Shown here: positions 1-5,575 of the stretch, in pieces
Layout: every line of letters starts with the position of its first letter
Numbering within the stretch: position 1 is the first letter of the stretch
Assembly (NCBI GenBank): GCA_030619215.1
Contig: JAUXBV010000218.1
Location: forward strand, 1 to 6,199
Source: Fibrobacterota bacterium
GTDB lineage: Bacteria; Fibrobacterota; Chitinivibrionia; Chitinivibrionales; JANQEN01
Length of the DNA: 6,199 nt
Direction: 5' to 3'
Translations under genes and position numbers: made by a program
Notes under the pieces: generated by a model
Databases searched by the model: none
Seen by the model: only the letters and a program-made list of their open reading frames with translations
What the model was told of the DNA's origin: nothing

Positions 1-1641
1 AAGAAGCCGGTCATACAGAAAAAGAAAGAATGCCGTAGCTATACCTATAGCAGTAAAAAGAATCCAGATTCTGGATGGATTGTATGTATCCCATAGCATC
101 TGAGTTAGTTGGGCGTGGGTCATATTCATAAGTTCGGCAGCACGGGCGATATAATCATTTTGTGTAAAAGTTTTACCGGTTTCCGCAATTTTAGACCCGA
201 TATCCGGTATTGAAAGGCTGCGGGCAGCAACCTCTGTTTTGAGAAGAGTAATTTTATCAGACATAGCCTGGTATACAGGACCTGAAAGGTACTTTGTCAA
301 GTAATTGCCGCCGGCCATGGGCAAAAAAGAACATCCCATGTACAGTGCCGTTTTATCTTTCGGCGCTATTTTTCCAATATACTCTGTAACCTTAATCGAA
401 CTTGACATCTCGCCAAATGCGAAAATAGTAATACCAATAATAATAAATAGTCCATTGCTGGTCATAAAAGCAAGCCCTGTTCCTAAAGAGCAGATTATTA
501 TTCCTGATATGATTGCATTAAGAGGTTTCATGCGCATAACAATAGTAGAAATTATTACCTGGAATATAACAATAAGGCCTGCATCAAGGGTAGTAAACAT
601 TTCCGGAGGAATAATACCGTCTTTGCCTATCAAGGATGCGAGTTTAGGTGATATAGATTCAAGAAAGTTATAAATTGATGCGGTTTTTCCCCATTGATCG
701 ATGAAATTCGGGAGCGTATAGAATAACTGGTTGAACATTGTCCAGAACCCTACTATAATTAATAAAAAGATAATGAAATGCGGATCTCTGAAAATTGTTG
801 TAATATTATTAAAAATTTTCTTATTTGATTCGCCTATAGGGAGGGAAAGTACCCAGCCTGAGAATTTGAAACAGGTACGGTTATAGCTTCTGTTAAAAAG
901 TGCTATAGGAGTTTCGAGTAAAAATATAGCCAGAAAAATTAAAAATCCTGAAAGAAAAATGAGTGTAGATGTAATAAATACAAAAAGAATTTCAACATAA
1001 TCCTTTACATTAAAAACATTATCTTTTTGATTTTCTTCCAATGAAGGATCTTTATAAAAAAGCAGCAGTAAAATAAAATTAATGGAGATTATAACCGCGC
1101 ACATATAAAAGACCCAGTCCCACCCCAGGTTGTCGTTTGTTCTGAGCAGTTTTGCTGCAATAGGCCCTATTAAAGCTCCTATGTTAACCATCATGTAAAA
1201 AATACCAAAACCAATTGAGGAGGTTTCGTCATCAGTGGTTTTCGAAACGGTAGCAGTTATAACCGGTTTGAAGAGTGCTGCTCCCAGTGCGACATAAATG
1301 AATGAAAAATAGACGCTAGTGTAGGTTGTACAGGTACCCATCAAAAAATATCCGGTAGACATTATTGCATAAGCCAAAAGCAGAATTTTTTTATACCCGA
1401 ATCTATCTGCAATGGTACCGGTTATTATGGGAAGTAAATAGAGCAGAGAGGTTACGGTTCCCATTATGTTTCCTTTTTGGGTCTGTGAGAAGCCAAGCGC
1501 CCCCTCGTCAGTAGATTTCGTAAGGTAAAGAGCAAGAACAGCAAAGAGGCCGTACCATGCCCAGCGTTCCATAATTTCCATGGTATTTGCAGTCCAGAAT
1601 GTTTTGGGAAACTTTTTTATAGCTTTTGTAAATCCTGACAT
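1..1641 (-). CDS. POT/PTR2-family MFS transporter, 3' end beyond the window
   Basis: Inner-membrane, proton-driven major facilitator of the oligopeptide transporter (POT) branch, presumably importing small peptides or a related solute. Reading from the ATG at 1641 gives 547 codons with no stop before the window edge; the last helix (about 525-543) is present, so little is missing. Visible marks: ExxER at E22-E25-R26 with Y30 (proton coupling in TM1); MFS motif A GTIADRFGYKK at 75-85; FKP with TM4 lysine K125; PTR2-like signature FYMMVNIGALIGP at 148-160; a hydrophobic insertion at 215-250 where POTs carry extra helices HA/HB; the TM10 glutamate E411 in GEMSSS. Two long polar loops lie at 310-350 and 457-522. 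Oddities: position 33, Arg in canonical POTs, is Phe, and the TM7 Glu is replaced by N304, so a non-peptide or modified substrate is possible. The family is confident; the substrate is not. Confidence 0.9.
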   Translation of the reverse strand, partial: MSGFTKAIKKFPKTFWTANTMEIMERWAWYGLFAVLALYLTKSTDEGALGFSQTQKGNIMGTVTSLLYLLPIITGTIADRFGYKKILLLAYAIMSTGYFLMGTCTTYTSVYFSFIYVALGAALFKPVITATVSKTTDDETSSIGFGIFYMMVNIGALIGPIAAKLLRTNDNLGWDWVFYMCAVIISINFILLLLFYKDPSLEENQKDNVFNVKDYVEILFVFITSTLIFLSGFLIFLAIFLLETPIALFNRSYNRTCFKFSGWVLSLPIGESNKKIFNNITTIFRDPHFIIFLLIIVGFWTMFNQLFYTLPNFIDQWGKTASIYNFLESISPKLASLIGKDGIIPPEMFTTLDAGLIVIFQVIISTIVMRMKPLNAIISGIIICSLGTGLAFMTSNGLFIIIGITIFAFGEMSSSIKVTEYIGKIAPKDKTALYMGCSFLPMAGGNYLTKYLSGPVYQAMSDKITLLKTEVAARSLSIPDIGSKIAETGKTFTQNDYIARAAELMNMTHAQLTQMLWDTYNPSRIWILFTAIGIATAFFLFLYDRLL

Positions 1642-1647
1642 AATTAA

Positions 1648-1653
1648 TCCTTT
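1648..1653 (-). promoter_or_regulatory. Ribosome binding site of the POT transporter
   Basis: On the minus strand AAAGGA stands six bases before the ATG at 1641. It supports that ATG, which also places the TM1 ExxER motif at the residue numbers usual for bacterial POT proteins. Confidence 0.7.
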
Positions 1654-1732
1654 ATATAGTTAAAAGGTTTAGTTATTTTTTAATTTATTTATAGCAGTTG
1701 AATTTTCAAAAGAGATTATTGTTTGGACTTTC

Positions 1733-1762
1733 AAAATAGAGTATTAACACCTTTAATGTCAA
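1733..1762 (-). promoter_or_regulatory. Candidate sigma70-like promoter of the POT transporter
   Basis: The minus strand carries a perfect TTGACA (1762-1757), an 18-base spacer and TATTTT (1738-1733). Transcription would start near 1726 and leave a leader of about 85 bases before the transporter ATG. The -35 box is exact and stands out in this AT-rich stretch; the -10 box is only fair. If the organism used a Bacteroidota-type sigma factor (TTTG / TAnnTTTG boxes), this match could be chance. Confidence 0.4.
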
Positions 1763-1868
1763 AATATTGCTGTTTCAATGGATTATTATTTTTTTGGAGG
1801 ATTAAAATTTAAATTAAAAAACAATATATAAGCAAATAACAAAGATAAATTTTATACTAAAGCATAAG

Positions 1869-1905
1869 GTACAAATTTACCCAGTGCCCTTCAGGGTATT
1901 TGTAC
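1869..1905. repeat. Imperfect hairpin enclosing the first palindromic repeat unit
   Basis: GTACAAATTTACCC (1869-1882) pairs with GGGTATTTGTAC (1894-1905), leaving a two-base bulge, around a loop that contains GTGCCCTTCA. The inner CCCT/AGGG palindrome competes with the outer stem for the same GGG, so two mutually exclusive folds can be drawn. If the desulfidase operon is transcribed from a start near 1866 (TATACT at 1853-1858 is a weak -10 candidate), this would be the first structure of its leader RNA. Confidence 0.5.
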
Positions 1906-1924
1906 AAGGTGCCCTTTAGGGTAT
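1884..1924. repeat. Two tandem copies of a 16-base palindromic unit
   Basis: GTGCCCTTCAGGGTAT (1884-1899) and GTGCCCTTTAGGGTAT (1909-1924) differ at one base and start 25 bases apart. Each has the core CCCT-NN-AGGG, a small palindrome, and the difference falls in the unpaired centre, so pairing is preserved. The arrangement resembles REP-type intergenic repeats or a pair of dimer operator sites. The second copy runs directly into the long hairpin that starts at 1923. Confidence 0.65.
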
Positions 1925-1982
1925 AACATTATGTAGAAGCAGAAAGCCTATTTCCATAGCCTTCTGCTTAACATAATGTTAT
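1923..1982. repeat. 60-base near-perfect inverted repeat (long hairpin)
   Basis: The outer 12 bases ATAACATTATGT (1923-1934) are matched exactly by their reverse complement at 1971-1982. Inward, AAGCAGAA (1936-1943) pairs with TTCTGCTT (1962-1969), and CTAT/ATAG closes around a TTCC loop; only small bulges interrupt. It lies between divergent genes with no long T-tract after it, so it is a poor terminator. It may be a miniature mobile element remnant (MITE/REP-like) or a structured 5' leader of the desulfidase operon, whose start is 50 bases downstream. Confidence 0.7.
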
Positions 1983-2001
1983 TTTCAATAATAAAAATAT
2001 T

Positions 2002-2031
2002 AAGGAGATTTTTTCTAAATGGAGTAATCAC
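2002..2031 (+). promoter_or_regulatory. Translation start region of the desulfidase gene, two SD sites and a two-codon mini-ORF
   Basis: A strong AAGGAG (2002-2007) precedes an ATG at 2019 that is followed at once by GAG TAA, giving a two-codon frame. The GGAG inside that mini-ORF (2021-2024) is itself correctly spaced, seven bases, from the real start ATG at 2032. The sequence is certain; whether the mini-ORF is translated or serves ribosome reloading is inference. Confidence 0.5.
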
Positions 2032-2580
2032 ATGTTCAACGATAAAAGAAGCAAGAAGGTAATCCTTGTAGCCCACTGCATTCTCAATCAAAACACCAAG
2101 CTTGACAGGTGTGCACATTATCCCGGACCGATTAAAGAGGCAACTGAGATCCTGTTTCATTCAGGTTGTGGAATAATTCAGATGCCATGCCCGGAACTCC
2201 TGGCATTGGGGTTGGACAGGGAAGTGGAGGAAGGAGCAAATCCAACGGTTGAATCTGAGGATACAAGGATAGCCATTCGAATGACAGGAGCGAAAGCGCA
2301 ATCGATATGTCAGGAGATTGTAAATAACATTATCCACCAGCTTGAAGAATACAGAAAACACGGCTTTGAGATTGTCGGGCTGGTTGGGATAAATGGTTCA
2401 CCTACCTGCGGTGTGGAAACCACCTGGACAGATAACGAAGAGCATGAAGCACCCGGTCTGTTTATTGAGATGCTTCTTAAAGAGTTGGGAAAAAGAGACC
2501 TTTCTATAAAGATGAGAGGGATAAAAGCTCTTGAGCCGGGAGAGGCCATTACTGCGGTAAAGCAACTGTTAAGGGGATAA
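2032..2580 (+). CDS. TudS/DUF523-related putative desulfidase
   Basis: A cytosolic protein of 182 residues related to the TudS (2-thiouracil desulfidase, DUF523) family, most like the TudS-related branch typified by clostridial CD3072. Family members hold a [4Fe-4S] cluster on three cysteines and remove sulfur from thio-nucleobases or similar compounds. Visible marks: an N-terminal beta strand ending VAHCILNQN (C16), MPCPE at 52-55 (C53), and NGSPTCG at 121-127 (C126); these three are the likely cluster ligands. Further cysteines at 27, 46 and 93 are less diagnostic. Length fits the family, with no truncation. It is first in an operon with the methyltransferase that begins 11 bases after its stop. 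The start at 2032 is supported by GGAG seven bases upstream. Family is fairly secure from motifs; the substrate is unknown and desulfidase activity is inferred. Confidence 0.78.
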   Translation: MFNDKRSKKVILVAHCILNQNTKLDRCAHYPGPIKEATEILFHSGCGIIQMPCPELLALGLDREVEEGANPTVESEDTRIAIRMTGAKAQSICQEIVNNIIHQLEEYRKHGFEIVGLVGINGSPTCGVETTWTDNEEHEAPGLFIEMLLKELGKRDLSIKMRGIKALEPGEAITAVKQLLRG

Positions 2581-2591
2581 TAAGAAAAAAA

Positions 2592-3260
2592 ATGAAAAAC
2601 TTACTCTATAAAATTGACAGGGACCGTTTCAGAAAAAAGCTGTTGAAATATACTGGCCAGGCTTTTGGGCTTCTTCCTGAAGTAAGTAATCCCGATATAC
2701 TTGATATTGGTTGCAGTACGGGAGTACCTGCCTTGGAGCTGGCAAGACTTAGCAAAGGCAATATAACAGGAATTGATGTTGATGAACAATCAATAGATAT
2801 ATTTAACGAGAAAATTGATAAGCAGAAACTGAATAGCAGGATTAAGGCCGTAAAACTCTCAATGTTTGACATTGATTTTCCGGATGAAACATTTGACATA
2901 ATCTGGGCTGAAGGCTCAATATTTGTCATTGGTTTTAAAAAGGGTTTAGTGGAATGGAGAAAGCTTCTCAGGAAGAACGGTTTACTGGTTATTCATGACG
3001 AGTTTAAAGATCATGATAAAAAAATTGCCATGATTTTTGAAAACGGCTATAATATGATTGACTGCTTTATGATATCTTCTGATGCCTGGTGGGAGGAGTA
3101 TTATAAGCCGCTTGAAAAGCATATTAAAAAGTTATTTAACAAATATAAAAATGACACGGAAGCTCAGAGCATTCTCAGGAAAGAGCAGAACGAGATAGAT
3201 ACCTTTAAAAGCAAGCCGGAAAACTGCAGCTCAATATTTTATATACTTCAAAAATTTTAA
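2592..3260 (+). CDS. Class I SAM-dependent methyltransferase
   Basis: A soluble 222-residue methyltransferase with a Rossmann-like fold that would transfer a methyl group from S-adenosylmethionine to an unidentified acceptor. Motif I is ILDIGCSTG at 36-44, the acidic residue after beta2 is D62 or D64 (GIDVDE), and the beta4 region is FDIIWAEGSI (101-110), followed by a LLRKNGLLVIHDE strand at 125-137. The C-terminal stretch DAWWEEYYKPLEKHI (164-178) recalls a widespread uncharacterised bacterial and archaeal group in which a similar DAWWxEYYxPLE segment occurs. Only 11 bases separate it from the desulfidase gene, so the two are very likely co-transcribed. The best Shine-Dalgarno, AAGGGG at 2571-2576, lies within the preceding gene's end with a long 15-base spacing, which hints at translational coupling. 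Class is confident; the substrate cannot be told from sequence. Confidence 0.88.
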   Translation: MKNLLYKIDRDRFRKKLLKYTGQAFGLLPEVSNPDILDIGCSTGVPALELARLSKGNITGIDVDEQSIDIFNEKIDKQKLNSRIKAVKLSMFDIDFPDETFDIIWAEGSIFVIGFKKGLVEWRKLLRKNGLLVIHDEFKDHDKKIAMIFENGYNMIDCFMISSDAWWEEYYKPLEKHIKKLFNKYKNDTEAQSILRKEQNEIDTFKSKPENCSSIFYILQKF

Positions 3261-3424
3261 AGAATAAGTAGAGATAACCTGGACAAATGGTAATATTGTA
3301 CAGTTTATAATCCCAAATCATAACCAAAACGAGAGAAAAAATAATGTCGTATTTAATAACAATATTTCTCTACATGATTATATAATAATATTGATTTAAT
3401 CTATAGTCGGATTAGCACTGTTAT

Positions 3425-3442
3425 AAAAGGAAATAAACCTTG
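3425..3442 (+). promoter_or_regulatory. Ribosome binding site and TTG start of the hybrid kinase
   Basis: AAGGA (3427-3431) is eight bases upstream of TTG at 3440. The next in-frame ATG is codon 19 and would remove the first membrane helix, so TTG is the better start. The 179-base gap before this gene contains TATAAT hexamers at 3306-3311 and 3381-3386 but no convincing -35 partner, so no promoter is called. Confidence 0.6.
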
Positions 3443-5044
3443 AGCTTCTCAAGCATCATCGCAAGCGTATTAATATTCTTAGGCGCCATTGTAATGGCTT
3501 ATAGCATAAAGAAGTTCGGTGATTTACCCAAAATGCTGCGTCATTCAGCCCTTCTATCCGAAAGACCCCGGTTAAAGAGATTCCTCAGCCTTCACCGGTG
3601 GTTAATGGTCTTTTTCCTTTTCGGTTATCTGGTGGTGCTTATCTCAATAATAACCCAGGTTCATATAGTAAGTGAGTTATTTGTCAGCACTATATTCTTT
3701 TTTGGCGCCATGTTTGTTTTATTCGGTATTCTTTTAGAAAAGAGGATGCTGGATTCCCTTGAGCAGAGGTATGGTGAAGCGGTCTCCGCAAACGAGTCGC
3801 TGCAACTGAAACAGGAGGAGCTTATCAGCCTTAACAGGCAGCTTGTTGACGAGATTGAAAAGCGGAAGAAGGCGGAAGAGCAGCAGAGAAGGACGCAGGA
3901 GGAGGTGCACCAGTTTCAGAAGCTGCAGGCCATAGGCACTCTTGCCGGCGGTATCGCCCATGACTTTAACAACATGCTGACCGGGATAATCGGCTTTGCC
4001 GACCTTATAAAAATCAAGGTTGCCGGCAGAGACCCGGATATGGAAAAGTTTGTGGATACCATCATCGATTCATCCTATCAGGCGTCGGGATTGACCGCGA
4101 AGCTCCTTGCCTTTGCGCGCAAAGGCAGGTATGAGATGGCTACGGTGAATATACACGAGATCGTTGGGGATGTGATCAACCTCCTCAAGCATTCCGTTGA
4201 CAAGAGGATCACCATCACCACGAACCTGTCAGCGTCGCCTTCTACAGTGGTGGGGGACGGTACCCAGCTTCAGAATACAATCCTGAACCTTGCGGTGAAC
4301 GCGAGCGACGCAATGCCCCGGGGCGGGGAACTGAACATTATCACGAAAAAGGTTCACATGGATATGGACAAGGTAAAAAGATATAACTACAAAATTGAGC
4401 CCGGCAATTACCTGCTGCTTTCCGTTTCAGATACCGGCACAGGCATGGACGATACAACGAAGAAAAGGCTGTTTGAGCCTTTTTTTACCACCAAAGGTCT
4501 CGGGGAGGGGGCAGGCCTGGGCCTGGCAAGCGTCTACGGTATTGTAAAGGACCACCACGGCTCCATTGAAGTGGAGAGCGAACCCGGCAGGGGAAGTACC
4601 TTTACCATTTACCTGCCTCTCACGGAACAGCCGGTTACCGGCGCTGTTGAACATACCGACCACCTGCACGAAGGAACCGGTAAGATACTGGTCGTTGACG
4701 ATGAAGAGGTTATCCGGAATATGCTCTCCAGAATCTTCGAAGGCCTGGGGTATACGGTAGAGGTGTGCAAGGACGGCCAGGAAGCGGTTGAGTACTACAG
4801 CAAAAACTACCGTAACATAGATGTCGTTATCCTGGATGTCATGATGCCGCGCCTGGGCGGTTACGACTGCTTTCTGCGGCTTAAAGAGATAAATCCGGAT
4901 GTCAAAGCAATTGTCGCATCAGGCTATTCCGCAGGTAAGGATGCCAAAAGAATTATTGAAAAAGGAGCGCTCTGCTTTATACAAAAGCCTTTTGACGTCA
5001 GGAAGATCTCGCAGATAGTGCATGAAGTGTTAAACAAGAATTAA
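3440..5044 (+). CDS. Membrane hybrid histidine kinase with C-terminal receiver domain
   Basis: A 534-residue inner-membrane signalling protein. Order: three hydrophobic segments (about 4-22, 53-74, 79-99) with short loops and no periplasmic sensor domain; a coiled coil (about 105-160) rich in Glu, Gln and Lys; a HisKA dimerisation domain with phospho-acceptor H174 in GGIAHDFNN; an HATPase_c domain with N-box NLAVNASDA (283-291), G1 box DTGTGMD (331-337), F-box FEPFFTTKG (345-353) and G2 box GAGLGLASV (357-365); and a receiver domain (415-530) with acidic pair D420/D421, phospho-acceptor D466 in ILDVMMP, S494 and K516. All key residues are intact, so autophosphorylation and phosphotransfer should be possible. 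No DNA-binding output domain or partner regulator is in view, so the downstream target is unknown. The gene is visibly G+C-richer than its neighbours from about 3760 onward. Its end overlaps the tail of the opposing fragment by 15 bases. Confidence 0.93.
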   Translation: MSFSSIIASVLIFLGAIVMAYSIKKFGDLPKMLRHSALLSERPRLKRFLSLHRWLMVFFLFGYLVVLISIITQVHIVSELFVSTIFFFGAMFVLFGILLEKRMLDSLEQRYGEAVSANESLQLKQEELISLNRQLVDEIEKRKKAEEQQRRTQEEVHQFQKLQAIGTLAGGIAHDFNNMLTGIIGFADLIKIKVAGRDPDMEKFVDTIIDSSYQASGLTAKLLAFARKGRYEMATVNIHEIVGDVINLLKHSVDKRITITTNLSASPSTVVGDGTQLQNTILNLAVNASDAMPRGGELNIITKKVHMDMDKVKRYNYKIEPGNYLLLSVSDTGTGMDDTTKKRLFEPFFTTKGLGEGAGLGLASVYGIVKDHHGSIEVESEPGRGSTFTIYLPLTEQPVTGAVEHTDHLHEGTGKILVVDDEEVIRNMLSRIFEGLGYTVEVCKDGQEAVEYYSKNYRNIDVVILDVMMPRLGGYDCFLRLKEINPDVKAIVASGYSAGKDAKRIIEKGALCFIQKPFDVRKISQIVHEVLNKN

Positions 5045-5305
5045 ACTTACGGTATAAGCCTTATCACCCCTGATTATTTTTATAATGTATATACCTTTAC
5101 ATAGCTTTTTATCTGATAATTGGTACCACTGTTTTTGGGAACCATTAATAGTTTCAATCTTCTTACCATTTACATTATACAGTGATATGCTATAATGGCC
5201 GGAAAACGGTATATATAATCTTATTCCCGAACCGTTTTTATACAGTCGTAAACCATTACCAAAGCCCAATGAGACGCATAATGTAGGCGAAAAACTACCG
5301 AATGA
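5030..5305 (-). pseudogene. Truncated C-terminal T9SS-type sorting tail
   Basis: A minus-strand frame of 91 codons, open from 5305 to a TAA at 5030-5032. From about codon 13 it reads as a secretion-tail beta-sandwich: NGLRLYKNGSGIRLYIPF, then YSISLYNVNGKKIE, then KGIYIIKIIRGDKAYTVSLILV-stop, written here in pieces. The LYNVNGKKIE...GIYIIKI pattern is that of type A T9SS tails, which direct exported proteins to the outer membrane for anchoring or release. The spacing from GIY to the stop is nearly that of the second tail in this window, so the natural C-terminus is probably kept. The N-terminal cargo domain is absent: upstream of about 5267 the sequence becomes the opposite-strand FGE fragment, and an in-frame stop closes it at 5306-5308. 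No ATG start exists, so it is called a remnant. Confidence 0.65.
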
Positions 5306-5540
5306 TTATGGCATTCATGATATGAGCGGTAATTTATATGAGTGGTGTAATGACTGGTACGGCACGTACGGCAGTGATACTAAGGTGGATCCGGAAGGTC
5401 CCCTTGCCGGCACCGGCAAGATTATTCGAGGGGGGAACTGGCTTACTTCTGCAAAGTACTGCCGGGCTTCATACCGAGGCTATACGGGTGCAGATTTTTG
5501 CTGCAGCGCCATCGGTTTTCGTATTGCACGGTCGTTATAA
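5265..5540 (+). pseudogene. C-terminal fragment of an FGE-sulfatase (SUMF1/EgtB-like) domain
   Basis: About 90 residues matching the last part of the formylglycine-generating-enzyme fold: THNVGEKLPNDYG, then IHDMSGNLYEWCNDWYG, DPEGP, IIRGGNW, KYCRASYR and the closing AIGFRIARSL before TAA at 5538-5540. A full domain is well over 200 residues, so more than half is missing, including the usual RLPTEAEWEYA segment. The frame stays open upstream to 5196, but that part is only the reverse of the sorting-tail fragment. The first in-frame ATG (5322) lies inside the conserved MSGN motif and has no Shine-Dalgarno. One cysteine aligns with the distal active-site Cys of true FGE, and the partner five residues earlier is Thr, so even the intact parent was probably not a sulfatase-activating enzyme. 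Such domains also occur in secreted proteins and EgtB-like oxidases. Confidence 0.8.
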
Positions 5541-5575
5541 TCAGATTTATAAATTACAATTTAAATATATAAGTT

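Larger units (their letters stand above)
1642..2031. other. Divergent intergenic region, 390 bases, no gene
   Basis: This separates the leftward transporter from the rightward desulfidase operon. The transporter-proximal half is very AT-rich, with a candidate promoter and three TCAAAA copies (1706, 1731, 1759) of doubtful meaning. The operon-proximal half, from about 1866, is packed with palindromic repeats and a long hairpin. No open frame with a convincing protein was found; a short minus-strand frame running across the hairpin into the desulfidase gene is a shadow. Confidence 0.75.

Noticed and set aside
305..673. A plus-strand open frame of 122 codons
   Set aside because: It is antisense to the transporter gene, which has continuous homologous sequence and membrane motifs on the other strand; the plus-strand product shows no recognisable domain.
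1884..1924. CRISPR-type repeats
   Set aside because: Only two 16-base copies with a 9-base gap, too short and too few for a CRISPR array, and no cas gene is present.
3332..3371. Inverted repeat AGAGAAA / TTTCTCT in the gap before the kinase gene
   Set aside because: Seven A/G-rich paired bases separated by 26 bases in AT-rich sequence are expected by chance; no T-tract or second copy supports a role.
3306..3386. TATAAT hexamers before the kinase gene as promoters
   Set aside because: Neither copy (3306-3311, 3381-3386) has a recognisable -35 box at the right distance, and such hexamers are common in sequence this AT-rich.
5051..5085. Possible rho-independent terminator after the kinase gene
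   Set aside because: The stem GGT-ATAA / TTAT-C-ACC is short, bulged and has a three-base loop, the following T-run is interrupted, and the stretch is explained by the sorting-tail frame on the other strand.
5322..5540. A short free-standing gene starting at ATG 5322
   Set aside because: The ATG is the Met of the conserved MSGN motif inside the FGE fold, homologous sequence continues upstream of it, and no Shine-Dalgarno precedes it.
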